Positions 43,230 through 54,641 of a stretch of 64,000 nt of DNA are shown here, piece by piece. A model generated the notes under the pieces. It saw only the letters and a program-made list of their open reading frames with translations, was not told where the DNA came from and did not search any database. Where the stretch lies: positions 301,271,908-301,335,907 of the forward strand of contig OY986435.1 in assembly GCA_963920525.1 (NCBI GenBank), in the 5' to 3' direction. Both the position numbers and the translations under genes were made by a program. This DNA is from Dichetophora obliterata. Its lineage: Eukaryota > Arthropoda > Insecta > Diptera > Sciomyzidae. Positions within the stretch are counted from its first letter, which is position 1. Each line of letters starts with the position of its first letter.

Positions 43230-43638
43230 GATTTTATATGATTTAAATACAAATTCTAAATGTTTGATAGTTTAAATCATATTTGATTTTAAATACAAAT
43301 TCTAGTTGTTTGATAGTTTAAAATCGTTTATTGAGCTTTAGGTCAAGGTTAGAACAATTAATTGTTTTAACGAATCTTTTCAAAGAAACAACAACGTTTT
43401 CAATATGAAAAGTAAAACATCACTAGCTGATTTTATTGCAATTTCGGCCCTGATTAAGGCTTCATCAGAAATCTTTGTGATCCGCTGTGCAAGCGCTCAT
43501 TAGCGCAATGCACCACAGCAATGCACCTAAAGCTCAATAAACGATTTTAAACTCTCAAACAACTAGAATTTGTACTTAAAATCAAGTATGATTTAAACTA
43601 TCAAACATTTAGAATTTGTATTTAAATCATATAAAACC
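43230..43638. mobile_element. Foldback-type element with ~115-bp arms
   Basis: The arm at 43,230-43,344 (GATTTTATATGATTTAAATA start) returns inverted at 43,524-43,638. The loop contains AAACAACAACGTTTTCAATA and a CATTAGCGCAATGC stretch. A related copy lies inverted at about 12,830-13,280 and is interrupted there by the MITE at 12,991. Noncoding. Confidence 0.65.
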
Positions 43639-44036
43639 AACCTATTTAAAAATTTTTCAAACTGTTAAGAGATCATCAAAAATTGAGAGTGGCTGATTAT
43701 TGCAAATTTTATTTTAATTTTCTTCCACCAAATAAAAATATCCGGCAGGCAGTTCAAGGAATTTTCTTCTTCAACCTGCCTCTGACATTTAGAACACATA
43801 TTTTTTACTACCTACATTCGTTTGTTTATTCAATCTTTTTCAAGCAGAACCATAAACAGCACCAAATAACAATCCACCTGCGCCGATAGATTTACACATT
43901 GACATGGACGGACGGACATGTTAGACCGCCAGACAGGTACAAAAAACATGTCGAAAACAGTCGAACAGCGGTTGATAAGAGAGACAAGCACACTGCACTG
44001 ATTACAAAAAAAAATGTTGTTTTTTAGGTGATGCCG

Positions 44037-46592
44037 CACAGTGCTTTGCGCTCATACAAATTTGGAAAAATGTATATATAAGGAGTGCTTCTATGATAAT
44101 GAAATTTTATACACTTAGTAAATTTAAGCTATCTAAGAAAAACACCAAAAATAGTCGAAATCGGTTAGTCCTTAGGGGTACCTCCCTTGGACCTATATTA
44201 AATTTTTACAGAATTTTGTATGGAAGGTAGATGCAAAAGCTGACAAATCTTAATAAAATGTTATCAAAAGGCTTAAAATATAAAGTTATAGATGTATACT
44301 CAAAATGATTCAAATAGATTATTTTTTAGGGGTACCTCCCTTGGACCTATATTAAATTTTTACAGAATTTTGTATGGAAGGTAGACGCAAAAGCTGACAA
44401 ATCTTAATAAAATGTTATCAAAAGGCTTAAAATATAAAGTTATAGATGTATATTCAAAATGATTCAAATCGATTAGTTTTTAGGGATACCTCCCTTGGAC
44501 CAAAATAAATTTTTACAGAATTTTGTATTGGAGCTAGACACAAAAATGACCAATCTTAATAAAATTTAATCAAAAGGCTTAAAATATAAAGTTATTGATG
44601 TATATTCAAAATGATTCATATCGATTAGTTTTTTGGGGTACCTCCCTTGGACCTATATTAAATTTTTACAGAATTTTGTATGGGAGCTAGAAACAAAAGT
44701 TGACCGATCTTAATAAAATTTAATCAAAAGGCTTAAAATATAAAGTTTTAGATGTATACTCAAAATGATTCAAATCGATTATTTTTTAGGGGTACCTCCC
44801 TTGGACCTATATTAAATTTTTACAGAATTTTGTATGGGAGCTAGACACAAAAGTCGACTGACTTAAAAAAAATTTTGTCAAAAGGCTTAAAATATAAAGT
44901 TATAGATGTATACTCAAAATGATTCAAATCAATTAGTTTGTAGGGGTACCTCCCTTGGACCTATATTAAATTTTTACAAAATTTTGTATGGGAGGTAGAC
45001 ACAAAAGTTGACCGATCTTAATAAAATTTAATCAAAAGGCTTAAAATATAAAGTTATTGATGTATATTCAAAATGATTCAAATCGATTAGTTTTTAGGGG
45101 TACCTCCCTTGGACCTATATTAAATTTTTACAGAATTTTGTATGGGAGCTAGAAACAAAAGTTGACCGATCTTAATAAAATTTAATCAAAAGGCTTAAAT
45201 ATAAAGTTTTAGATGTATACTCAAAATGATTCAAATGGATTATTTTTTAGGGGTACCTCCCTTGGACCTATATTAAATTTTTACAGAATTTTGTATGGAA
45301 GGTAGATGCAAAAGCTGACAAATCTTAATAAAATGTTATCAAAAGGCTTAAAATATAAAGTTATAGATGTATACTCAAAATGATTCAAATAGATTATTTT
45401 TTGGGGGTACCTCCCTTGGACCTATATTAAATTTTTACAGAATTTTGTATGGAAGGTAGACGCAAAAGCTGACAAATCTTAATAAAATGTTATCAAACGG
45501 CTTAAAATATATAGTTATAGATGTATATTCAAAATGATTCAAATCGATTAGTTTTTAGGGATACCTCCCTTGGACCTAAATTAAATTTTTACAGAATTTT
45601 GTATTGGAGCTAGACACAAAAATGACCAATCTTAATAAAATTTAATCAAAAGGCTTAAAATATAAAGTTATTGATGTATATTCAAAATGATTCAAATCGA
45701 TTAGTTTTTAGGGGTACCTCCCTTGGACCTATATTAAATTTTTACAGAATTTTGTATGGGAGCTAGAAACAAAAGATGACCGATCTTAATAAAATTTAAT
45801 CAAAAGGCTTAAAATATAAAGTTTTAGATGTATACTCAAAATGATTCAAATCGATTATTTTTTAGGGGTACCTCCCTTGGACCTATATTAAATTTTTACA
45901 GAATTTTGTATGGGAGCTAGACACAAAAGTTGACCGACCTTAATAAAATTTTGTCAAAAGGCTTAAAATATAAAGTAATATACGTACACTTAAAATAGTT
46001 CAAATCGATTAGTTTTTAGGGGTACCTCACTTCAACCTATATTCAAGCAATTCTCAAGCAATTTACTGAGAGGTATATTCAAATGGCTTTTTTTTAAAAA
46101 ACGCGAAACAAAGCGAATTTATCTTTTCATAGCCCTTAAGAAAAAGGTTCAGGGTTATCAGTTAAAAATAAACCGCTTCTAATAATGATCATGGTGCTAG
46201 TAAATGTCTATCCAAATATGCAAAAATTGTCGTTTTTGGTAGGTTTTTTTTTTAAATTTACCAAAATTCATTTTTTTAATTATTTCAAAAATTCTAAAAA
46301 GAAAAAAATACACAAAGTTTTTTTAAAGCAGTTTTGTATTTCTATTCTCGATTACAACTGTATTTTAAGAAAAATTTTTCCTGTAAGCATCAAGAACACA
46401 TCGAAAACTACCTTGCTAATTACATACAAAATTAGACTAGTTTCACAGGATGCCGTGCCAACATTTCTGATTTTTAAGCAAATATATTTTGGACTTACCT
46501 TAATGGAAGTATTATATTTGCAATGATACCAAATTTGTACAATTCCGAGACCAACAATTTTTTTATTTATTTCCACTGCGCAAAGCACTGTG
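44037..46592. mobile_element. Transib-like nonautonomous element with an internal satellite array
   Basis: Both ends are CACAGTGCTTTGCGC (perfect 15-bp inverted repeat), with an inverted ACAAATTTGG further in at 44,056 and 46,530. Flanks TGCCG at 44,032-44,036 and 46,593-46,597 are a perfect 5-bp duplication. CAC-starting ends with a GC-rich 5-bp duplication are Transib hallmarks. Most of the interior is a 154-bp tandem array; the right 500 bp is unique and noncoding. Confidence 0.75.
44080..46060. repeat. Tandem array: 13 units of ~154 bp with 7-unit higher-order period
   Basis: The marker TACCTCCCTTGGAC (with small variants) lies at 44,179, 44,333, 44,487, 44,639, 44,793, 44,947, 45,101, 45,254, 45,408, 45,562, 45,715, 45,869 and 46,023, spaced 152-154 bp. 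Unit variants repeat in register: units 1-6 match units 8-13 at a constant shift of 1,075-1,076 bp. Examples are GGAAGGTAGATGC in units 1 and 8 and ATTGGAGCTAGACAC in units 3 and 10. The last unit is diverged (TCACTTCAACC). Confidence 0.9.
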
Positions 46593-46599
46593 TGCCGCC

Positions 46600-47677
46600 A
46601 GGTAAGCATGAGCCATTAAACTTTAGTTTTTAAAGTTAAAACTTTTAGATGCTAAGGTATGGATCTTAAAAGTTTTCTGTTGCCACGAAGATTATTTTAT
46701 TATGATGTAGAAAAAACCTCCGCAAATTCATTTTTAATTGCTTTTGTAGCCAATAACTTAAGACAGATTTTTCGGAAAAAGAACCCAAAAAAAATAAGGC
46801 ATCTACACAAACAGAACAACTGTATTGCACTGAATAATGCACGATTTTACAAAATTCATAAACGTACTCTTCGGTAACGCAGCAAAACTGGACGTTGACC
46901 TCATTTTTCCACTGCATTGTTTTATAAAATCACATAACCTAGGACATGGATAAGGTTTACATAAGAGCTATAATTAGGTAAATGCAAAAATTTTTAATTT
47001 TTTGATGCAGATTGAAACAGCTTTTTCCGGCCTATAATTTCTGAGAGGTTTTTTAACAACTGTTACACATATATTTACGAAAAACATGCTTTTTGGAAGT
47101 TCTCGCAAAATGTTGAGATCACTGACGGCTTTTGTTAAAGCCAAAATGTTTTGGGAATCTTTATAAAATAGATCAAGGTTCTTTTTAAGAGGGCCAAAAA
47201 TTTAAGTTTTTTTTTCAAGGCACCTTAATATGCACAAAAATACTTAACTTTCTTTTAAATTTCACACAATTTATCACCAAGGCCTTTAAAAAGTTAACTT
47301 TAGAGATTTACACAAATCTAAAAGAAGCTATTTGGAAAAATATTTTTTGACATAAACGACAATAGTTAGAAATTAGATGCAAATCCTGTCTGAGAGTATG
47401 TTAATGTTTTAAATTGGACATTGTTTGGCCTATTCTTACACAATTTGTGACGTAGTTTGGTTTTCTGCTATTCATTTATATTATTACAGGTGTTTTACTG
47501 CGTATCCACAGCTCTTTTTTAACCAAAAAATAAAACCAATAAACATGTTTAACAAAATATTTCTTGACATTGCAAATTGACTACGTTTGCCAGGGAAAAG
47601 AAACTTTTGTGTAATCGAAACTTTTTCAGCTTTAAATTTAAACAATGTGTTTTTGGTTTTGATAACCAACTTTGTTA
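46600..47677. other. Noncoding interval with a dispersed repeat
   Basis: No gene is seen. The block at about 47,080-47,230, containing TAAAATAGATCAAGG and an AAGGCACCT(T)AA stretch, is shared with about 58,620-58,770, so an unnamed dispersed repeat is present in both places. Confidence 0.45.
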
Positions 47678-47685
47678 TTGTATAG

Positions 47686-48568
47686 TAAGGTGGAAAAAAA
47701 AACATTTTTTTCGACACTCATATTTTGGGAGCTGGATTCAAGTAGATCTTAAATCCAAAAGGATATCGAAATCGATGGAACCATCATCCAGCGGTATAAT
47801 TACTACCTAAAAAATGGGTGCAAATTAAAGGTATCTGGGACACCAAAGTTGTAAATAGTAAGATTTTTAGATTCAAGAAATTGTTTAGTGCAACAGTGTT
47901 CAGAATTCGGTCAATATTTTGGGTACTTTTCACTAAAATCGCTATAAATTTGCTGTTCATTCGCTATAAATATGTTAATTTTTGACTGTTCACCACGAAA
48001 GGTGAAGCCTCTTCAAAGCCACACCATTTAAAAAAGTAAATTTTTTAAAATTTACTGAAAATTAGTGGATTCATAGATTTTTGTGAAAAATATCTTTTTA
48101 AAAATACTTTCCAAAAAAGTTTAAAAAAAAATTCCACTGTTTTGATTTTTTTATTTTTTTTTTTATTATATGTCAATAGATTACAGCAAGTCGTTTTGAA
48201 CAATACTTAATTTTTCCAAATTTACTGAAAAATGGCAAATTTATAGCGATTTTAGTGAAAAATACCCAAAATGTTGACCGTATTCTGAACACTGTTGCAC
48301 TAAAAAATATCTTGAATCTAACCATCTTCTTATTTACAACATTGGGGTCCAAGATACCTTTCATTTCCACCCAACTTTTGGGTAGTTATTTTAGATTGAT
48401 AAAACCGGTGATTTTTGGCGAAAGTAATTTTTTAAAATCAAAACCGCTGGATGACGGTTCCACCGATTTCGATATCCTTTCGAATTTAAGATCTACGTGA
48501 ATCCAGCTCCCAGAATATGAGTGTCGAAAAAAGTGGTTTTTTTACCCCTGAAAAAACGATCCACCTTA
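47686..48568. mobile_element. Long-inverted-repeat element with 8-bp duplication
   Basis: Ends start TAAGGTGG and the arms (about 47,686-47,955 and 48,245-48,568) are inverted copies with moderate divergence, sharing TTCGACACTCATATT, GATATCGAAATCGA-like and AACAGTGTTCAGAAT segments. Flanks TTGTATAG (47,678-47,685) and TTGTATTG (48,569-48,576) form an 8-bp duplication with one change, suggesting a hAT- or P-type nonautonomous element. Noncoding. Confidence 0.7.
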
Positions 48569-49164
48569 TTGTATTGAAAAAAGTAGGCTCAAAATCTAGT
48601 GTTTGCGTTCAGTATTTTGAATGTGTGTCAATTTGTACAAAGATAAATTTTCTTTTCTTATTCTAAGTTTATGCTAAAATATAGAAAAAGCTTCTTTAAA
48701 AAAAGGGAGAAATAATGTTAAAACAGTTCAACTTAAAAAATGTACATGAAAAATTAATGATTTTAATTACTACATTGTTTTTTATAATTCTAAAAAATAT
48801 AATTTAAGTTTAAATTTTGTAATGTTCTAACTTTTTCTTTACAACTAGCTACGCAAACTAACACATTCGAACATACTTAACAGCTGTCTGCATTTGCTGT
48901 CTGCCAACAAGAAAAAACGGAAAACACAGAAATCGATTCCGTGCACATGCAACCACTTTTAAGGCCAAACCAAACCAAATAGAACTAAATAAAGCCAATA
49001 AAAAAACACTTTTACACAAACCAACACACACTCACATAGTTTGCACAAACCCAGTGGGCATTTTAGCTCTGTAACGCCAAAAAAGCATGATAATAAAAAA
49101 GCGTCAATAAACCTTCCATGATCGCTGTATTGAAGAGTGCTTTTGTAAAGCCAACTTTTTTAAT

Positions 49165-49830
49165 GTTCTTAGGTCTTTCGGTTACGGCCAGTTTCGGCCC
49201 TTTTTGAGGCCGAATAGCCGAAACTTTTGCTAAAAACTTCTTGCATCAGTCATTTAATTCAAATATATAAGCTTTGTTTAAGAAAAATATTTACAACGCA
49301 TTGTACAAAACAAAAATTATGAATTTGTCTATAATATGATTTATCGTGTTTACGGAAAACATTTTAATTAATTTTATGCGTTCGATACCATCATTTTCGA
49401 TCTTATCATCTCTATTAAAATTAATATTAAAGTTTTGTAGGTACTGAAGCCAAAAATTTATATTTAAACTTTCGAACGAGTTCTGTGTGTGTGGAATAAA
49501 GGAAAAGAAAACGAAATATTTCTTTTTTCATAATACGATATAAAGTATGCCATACTCTTGTAATAAAAAATAAAATAAAAAATGATCTCATTTATTATTA
49601 TAGTAAGCTTCAATTCATTGTTATAAACTTCAACATTCAAATGATACTTTTCTTATACTACATTTTTTTCTTAAGTGAATGAAAGTACTTTTGATTCCTT
49701 TTAATAAAAAAAATTACTTGTAAAAACTTAAATTTGCATATTAATAACCAGTTTCGGTTTCGGCCGAATATTATAAAATGGCCGAATATTCGGTTTCGGC
49801 CAAAATTCCTGTTTCGGTCGGACACTACAT
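49165..49830. repeat. GGCCGAA-rich repeat region
   Basis: Both edges (about 49,180-49,225 and 49,750-49,830) are rich in TTTCGG and GGCCGAAT words, for example TTCGGTTTCGGCCGAATATT. The middle is AT-rich and noncoding. It may be a decayed DNA transposon, but a clean inverted repeat or duplication was not found. Confidence 0.35.
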
Positions 49831-50020
49831 ATCATATTATATGAAAACTTTTATATGAAAAAATTCCAAATCTTTTCTTATTTTTACAAAAATTTAAATG
49901 AACAGACAAATTTAAATTTTAAAAAAAAATAATAAATTAAATTTTTTTTTGTTCGAGCTGGCTTTCTCCCGAAAGCTTAATTTCATTTGTAATGATACAA
50001 AATAAGCGAAAGATTAAGAA

Positions 50021-50090
50021 CTGTGGTAGGCGAGTGTATTAGGTGTCGGACCGGCACATGTGAGGACGTGGGTTCAAATCTGGAAATTGT
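50021..50090 (+). repeat. tRNA-like repeat, SINE-type
   Basis: The plus strand reads GGCGAGTGTATTAGGTGTCG then GTGGGTTCAAATCTGG, with A-box-like and B-box-like elements at tRNA spacing. The middle (GGACCGGCACATGTGAGGAC) matches the minus strand of the tRNA-like units at 9.3 and 9.5 kb. The stems do not form a full cloverleaf. Confidence 0.5.
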
Positions 50091-50128
50091 CAGTCGTTTT
50101 TTATTTCAAGTTGATATTTAAAGGCTGA

Positions 50129-50254
50129 TTCTGTATTACGAAGAAGCACACCAACGATGAGAAAGACACGAGAAGCAATAGAATTTTGTATGGAAGAAAG
50201 TATTGTTTCTCTTGTCTTTCTCGTCGTTGGCGTGCTTCTTCGTGATACGGAATA
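50129..50254. repeat. Compact hairpin with ~54-bp arms
   Basis: The arm TTCTGTATTACGAAGAAGCA onward (50,129-50,182) is complementary to 50,201-50,254 with about seven mismatches; the loop is under 20 bases. It may be a minimal MITE or a fold-back transcript; nothing indicates a known microRNA. Confidence 0.65.
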
Positions 50255-50297
50255 ATGCAGTTATATTGCTTTTCTTTCTAACGTGCATTCTCAAAAA

Positions 50298-50434
50298 GGG
50301 CTTCTAGCAGGCCTCTTTAGAGTCGCGATAGAGGAAGGCCCAGAACATGTTATCGTTTTATATAAAAAAATTATGGGCTTGGATATGAGTGCGAAAGGGC
50401 TAAAAAAATCCATATGATAGCCTGCTAGAAGCTC
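50298..50434. repeat. Short inverted repeat GGGCTTCTAGCAGGC
   Basis: GGGCTTCTAGCAGGC at 50,298-50,312 faces GCCTGCTAGAAGCTC at 50,420-50,434, with weaker pairing beyond. It is probably a small decayed MITE. Confidence 0.45.
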
Positions 50435-51397
50435 TTCAAACCGTGCTTTTGTCTACTGGGAGGTACCTACCTAAAAAAAAACGAATACTTGTATTCGCAC
50501 TTTCCCATATTGCATAAAGTAGCTAATAGTTGTACTTTACATTCGCAGTTGGCCAACCAAATAACAATATTGGGTCGAGGTAAGAGCGAGAAATCAATAA
50601 AATCAAAATATTATAAATCGTTTCCATTTTGTTTTTTTTTTTTTATTCTAACTATTAACGAGTCCTATGTTGGGGAAAGTTTGGAAACACATTAAGCACC
50701 AAGAATGTTTATGCAACGTTAATTATAGCAAAGTAAAGTAAACAAGTGAAGAATTCGTAAAATAAAATAAAATACAAACAATTGGAATAAAAGAAAATTT
50801 ATGGCTTTCATGTTGATAATGCGTTTCTATTTTGAAATGTGTAAAACAGAGGTCCGTAGGTTGCGCAGGTTCGCAATTTGGCCCACCACGATTTTATATT
50901 TATTAAATTTGTACGCCGGATATTTAAATTTTGTTTTTAGAGTTGCATTTCTCCAACAAGTTTCAGCATTTTGGTGTGAAAATTATAAATTATATGTCAA
51001 AAGTTTTTTTCCAAAAATTTTACGTGCTACTTTTGGAATGCTCATTAACTGGCCATTTGCTACCTAAAGTAAAGAGTGCACTTGATTGTTCTGTTGTAGG
51101 AACGTTTCCACTCATAATTCTTATCGATTTTCAAGATATTTCGAATAACAAAAAAAAATTTGATTCGTATGTTCAAATTCGTAGGTTGACCCACTCTTTT
51201 TTGCTCAAACGTCATGGATATGCGCTTGTACGTTTGAAATAGTTTTTTGTTATTTTATTGACTCCACATATGAAATTAAATGAAAATATTAATAAATAAA
51301 AAAAATTAGTTAAAAAAACTACTAAAAATCACGCTTTAAAATTTACAAAACAGGAAAAGATTCTCACCTGAAATTGTTATGTACAAACTTTTCAATA

Positions 51398-52441
51398 GGG
51401 GTATTCACACCGACTTGGGTAGCTGGGTAGATTGGCAAATGCCGCATATTTTGTTTATGTAAAGTGCCATTGTACCGAAGTACCCATCTACCAATCTACT
51501 CTAGCTGGCTTCCTGACTTGTTTGGGTAGATTGATTTCTTGCCAAATTGAATACTTTTTCCATGTGATACCACCTTTTGCAAAAATGGGCAATAATTGAC
51601 ATAAGGGCATCAAATTTACAACATTTGCTGTCAAGCCTAATATCTCGAATAATAAAAAATGGCACACCCCCTATTACCGCCCACAAATAAATAAAAATGC
51701 TATATTTCAGACAATTTGGATCGAATTAGACTAAAATTTGGTAATTTAGTTCGAATGGTTACTGGCGACTTTACTAAAAATGGGCGTGGTCGAACTATGT
51801 TTACGCTTAATTTTTAGGGAATAAGCGTGAAGTGAAGCAAAGTGCGCCAGGTATAAGCTAAATCGAGCTGCAATTTTGGCAGTCGATTCTTTTCGAAATG
51901 GTTTAGGAAAAAATTTCCCACACCCCCTTTTACCGCCCTTAAATCAATAAAAATGCTATATTTCTGACGGTTTTGGTCGTATTAGACGAAAATTTGGTGA
52001 TTTAATTCATATACTTACTTTCGGAAACTGCACTTAAAATGGGCGTGGTCGCACTACAGTTATGCCGGTTCAGATAAATAAAATTATTTTTTCCCATTCG
52101 CATGAAAACTCTTATATGGCAGCAAGGTGGTCTGTGGCAGGATTACGTCTGCCCGGGATTACTAGTAAATTAGAAAATGCTGCGAAGTTCAGGTTAAAAA
52201 TTACTCGTATATAAAATAACTTTTTTACACCCAATTAATGGCCTCAATTTTGCGCACATAAAAAATAATTTGGTGGCAACTTCCAGTTGTCACTCATCTC
52301 CCAAACCGGGGAGAACAAATAAACATGCAGCACTGCCTAAAACTAGTCTACAAAGTACTCAATGTAAATTTAGGGTGCTCGCAATAATCGAAAGTACTCA
52401 ATCTACCCATACCCAACTACCCAAGTCAGTGTGAATACCCC
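51398..52441. mobile_element. TA-flanked element with GGGGTATTCACAC ends
   Basis: The left end GGGGTATTCACACCGACTTG faces an inverted right end GGGGTATTCACACTGACTTG. The similarity continues as GGGTAG-type words. TA lies on both sides (51,396-51,397 and 52,442-52,443), as for Tc1/mariner-type insertions. It contains part of a Helitron-like sequence (about 51,660-52,165). No transposase. Confidence 0.65.
51660..52165 (+). mobile_element. Helitron-like 3' portion
   Basis: It is similar to 1,660-2,097 in several blocks, including ATGCTATAT(A/T)TC(A/T)GACG and a CCCCC-CCGCCC stretch. It ends in the hairpin GGCAGGATTACGTCTGCC and then CTAG at 52,162-52,165 followed by T. The 5' end is not identifiable. 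Confidence 0.5.
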
Positions 52442-52443
52442 TA

Positions 52444-53303
52444 ATATTTTTTGTCTATTAAATAAACAACTTGCACATAATATACTTAATTGTATTTAAT
52501 AAATATTCATAGTGATGTTCAGAAGATATAGTTACATGGTTATATGTCGCCTTCTAGATGTATAGCGTGATGCACTTTGCCCTAAAACTTATGATCTTAG
52601 AGTATATTGTTTAATTTGGGTAGGTGGCATACGATTACGATATCTTAGATCTAATCTTATTACTAGTTCAATTGAATGGTGCCACAGAAATGCAAAAATG
52701 TATACTTTTGGACAAACACATAGTTGAGGTTGTAGATATAGTTTAACACAAAATTTCTGCATACTTGATAAACCGATTTTTTGTAGGTACATGTATATTT
52801 CATAACGTAACGTTTTGATTTTAATATTGAAAACAAAAAGTGTTTTATTCAAGAAATTAAGGACTTTAAAATATTTTATAGATGATTTTAATATTACACT
52901 AAGTAGCATAGTTATAGAAAGAAATTTTCGGATATTTAGTGTTTTTTTTTCATTTTGTTGCTGATTTTTGTTGCTGAGCACTATCCAGTTTATTACAAGA
53001 TTCTGAAGCTTTTTTAATTCTGCGTTCAAAAAGCTTTTAACTTTTTGATTTATCTATCTAGTTACTTTACTGTAAAAAATTTAAGCAACCAGCACTTGAA
53101 AAAAAATTTGAAATAAAAATATTAATAAAAAATATTGCGCAATAAACACCCTTGTTATCCACGGAATCCGCTTTAAAAAGTTTTTCAATTTGTGCTAGAT
53201 CATTAAAAGATCGTACAAATGTATCCTTTGCCTTGATCGCGATCATAGAACCTCTGGTTGTACGAGACTAATATGAGAAAAAGTTTAGAAGTTAAGGGTC
53301 TAA
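52444..53303. other. AT-rich interval, no gene seen
   Basis: Only an unremarkable open frame occurs (minus strand, 52,589-53,029). It is lysine- and leucine-rich without any recognised motif and looks like chance. Confidence 0.4.
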
Positions 53304-53900
53304 TTGACTTTCTGTCTTCTAGAAAAAAATATTCAACAAAAATTCAAAAAGGATTTGGGCCTAAATATTGACGTTGTTAGGCAGGGTATAATGGGCAACT
53401 TTTTTATTTTTTATACAATTATATTATTTTATTACTCAGGAACCGGGACTACGAATGATGGCAATACTGCTCGAAGATTTTTTTCAGAACCCTGATGTCA
53501 CGGATATTGTAGGTGTCGATCCTGACTTAATCCATCGATTTAAAATTATACTTAGCTCTATAAAAAGTTGTGCATCAGTTGATCCGGAAAAATTTCAACA
53601 TTATTGTATGGAAACTGCAGAATTCTATTTGAAATTATAAAATTAGTATAATATGCCATTTACTATACATAAAGTTTTATTGCATGGTGGTTCAATCATA
53701 TGCTTACAGAGGAAGCACAGGAGGCTCGAATGAAAGACTCTCGTCATTATCGTCTTAGCCACTCAAGGAAATGCAGTAGAAAATCCACAAATGAAGATGT
53801 AATGAACCTTCTTATGGCTTCTTCTGACCCATTTATTAATAAGTCTAGAACTAATCCAAAAGATGTATTAATATATATTCACGATGATGAATTGGATTAA
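53304..53900 (+). pseudogene. Orphan gene remnant with a 54-bp intron
   Basis: The blocks IQQKFKKDLGLNIDVVRQG, GTGTTNDGNTARRFF, GVDPDLIHRFKIILSSIKSC, YNMPFTIHKVLLHGGSII, LTEEAQEARMKDSRHYRLSH and STNEDVMNLLMASSDPFIN resemble the C-terminal half of an uncharacterised arthropod protein family that I know only by motif. Between the first two blocks is a GT...AG interval (53,386-53,439) whose removal restores frame and motif, so it is a real short intron. Breaks are a frameshift at the T7 run near 53,478, TAA and TAG near 53,640, and a frameshift with probable loss near 53,700. Function unknown; the N-terminal part is missing. Confidence 0.55.
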
Positions 53901-54089
53901 TTATTGAATTAAAAGCATTTTTTTTTTAAAATAGTTTCTATAATGTTTGACGTGCGGTTTTGAAAAAATGTGGTCATGATTTAGTTTAAAGGCACTTAGC
54001 ATTTTAAGGCGGAATAATTTCATGGCTATAGTAAAATATAGGTTCAATAAAAAATATTTTAACATGTGCTCTAATAAGGCTAATTGCAA

Positions 54090-54641
54090 CTTATATACAA
54101 AATTTAATCGATCTACGACGAGTCCTTCCTGAGTTTTAGATGCTATGCTTTGTATGGGAGGTGGGCGAGGCAATTTTTTTTAAATATACACATATATTTT
54201 GTATTCTTCATTGAGTTGTTTTGATATAGCTTCAATAAAAAGAAAAATATCGTTTTCAATTTTTGTGTTATATAGGAGGTAGGCGTGTTTGTAGGCGGAT
54301 TTGCAAAATTGTTTGTAAGTGCTCTTATATAGTTAATTTCAACTTATGTGTATACCAAATTTTATTAGTATACGACTACTTCATCTTAATGCTATGCAAA
54401 TATCGTATAAAAATTATGGGAGATGGGCGTGGCAAATTTTTATTTAATCTACATATATATTTCAGAGCCTTGAGTGAGTTGTTTTGATATAACTTCAATA
54501 CGAAAAAAAATATAGCTTTTTAAAATTTTGTGTTATATGATACGTGGGCGTGTTTGTGGGCGGATTACAAAATAGTATCTTCTAATTTCTTTTAATAGAG
54601 GTAATTCAAACTAATGTACCAAATTTTATTGCTCTACATCG
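54090..54641. repeat. Tandem ~265-bp repeat units
   Basis: At least two full units and a partial third share CAAATTTTATT, TACGAC(G/T)A, a TATGGGAG(G/A)T(G/A)GGCG word, GAGTTGTTTTGATAT and GGGCGTGTTTGTGGGCGG-like segments (about 54,090, 54,355 and 54,620). The third is split by the Transib-like element and resumes at 55,953. Confidence 0.65.

Noticed and set aside
44179..46036. A CRISPR-like array
   Set aside because: The units are uniform 154-bp tandem repeats without unique spacers, inside a eukaryotic transposon.
46185..46526. A 113-codon plus-strand frame at the right end of the Transib-like element, as a possible transposase piece
   Set aside because: It is Phe/Lys/Ile-rich without any Transib/RAG1-like motif and begins in AT-rich DNA; no support.
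49165..49830. A clean hAT element bounded by the GGCCGAA-rich edges
   Set aside because: The edges are similar in composition but not convincingly inverted, and no 8-bp duplication was found.
52589..53029. A 146-codon minus-strand open frame
   Set aside because: No recognisable motif, AT-driven composition (Lys, Asn, Ile, Leu) and no sign of conservation in the window; treated as chance.
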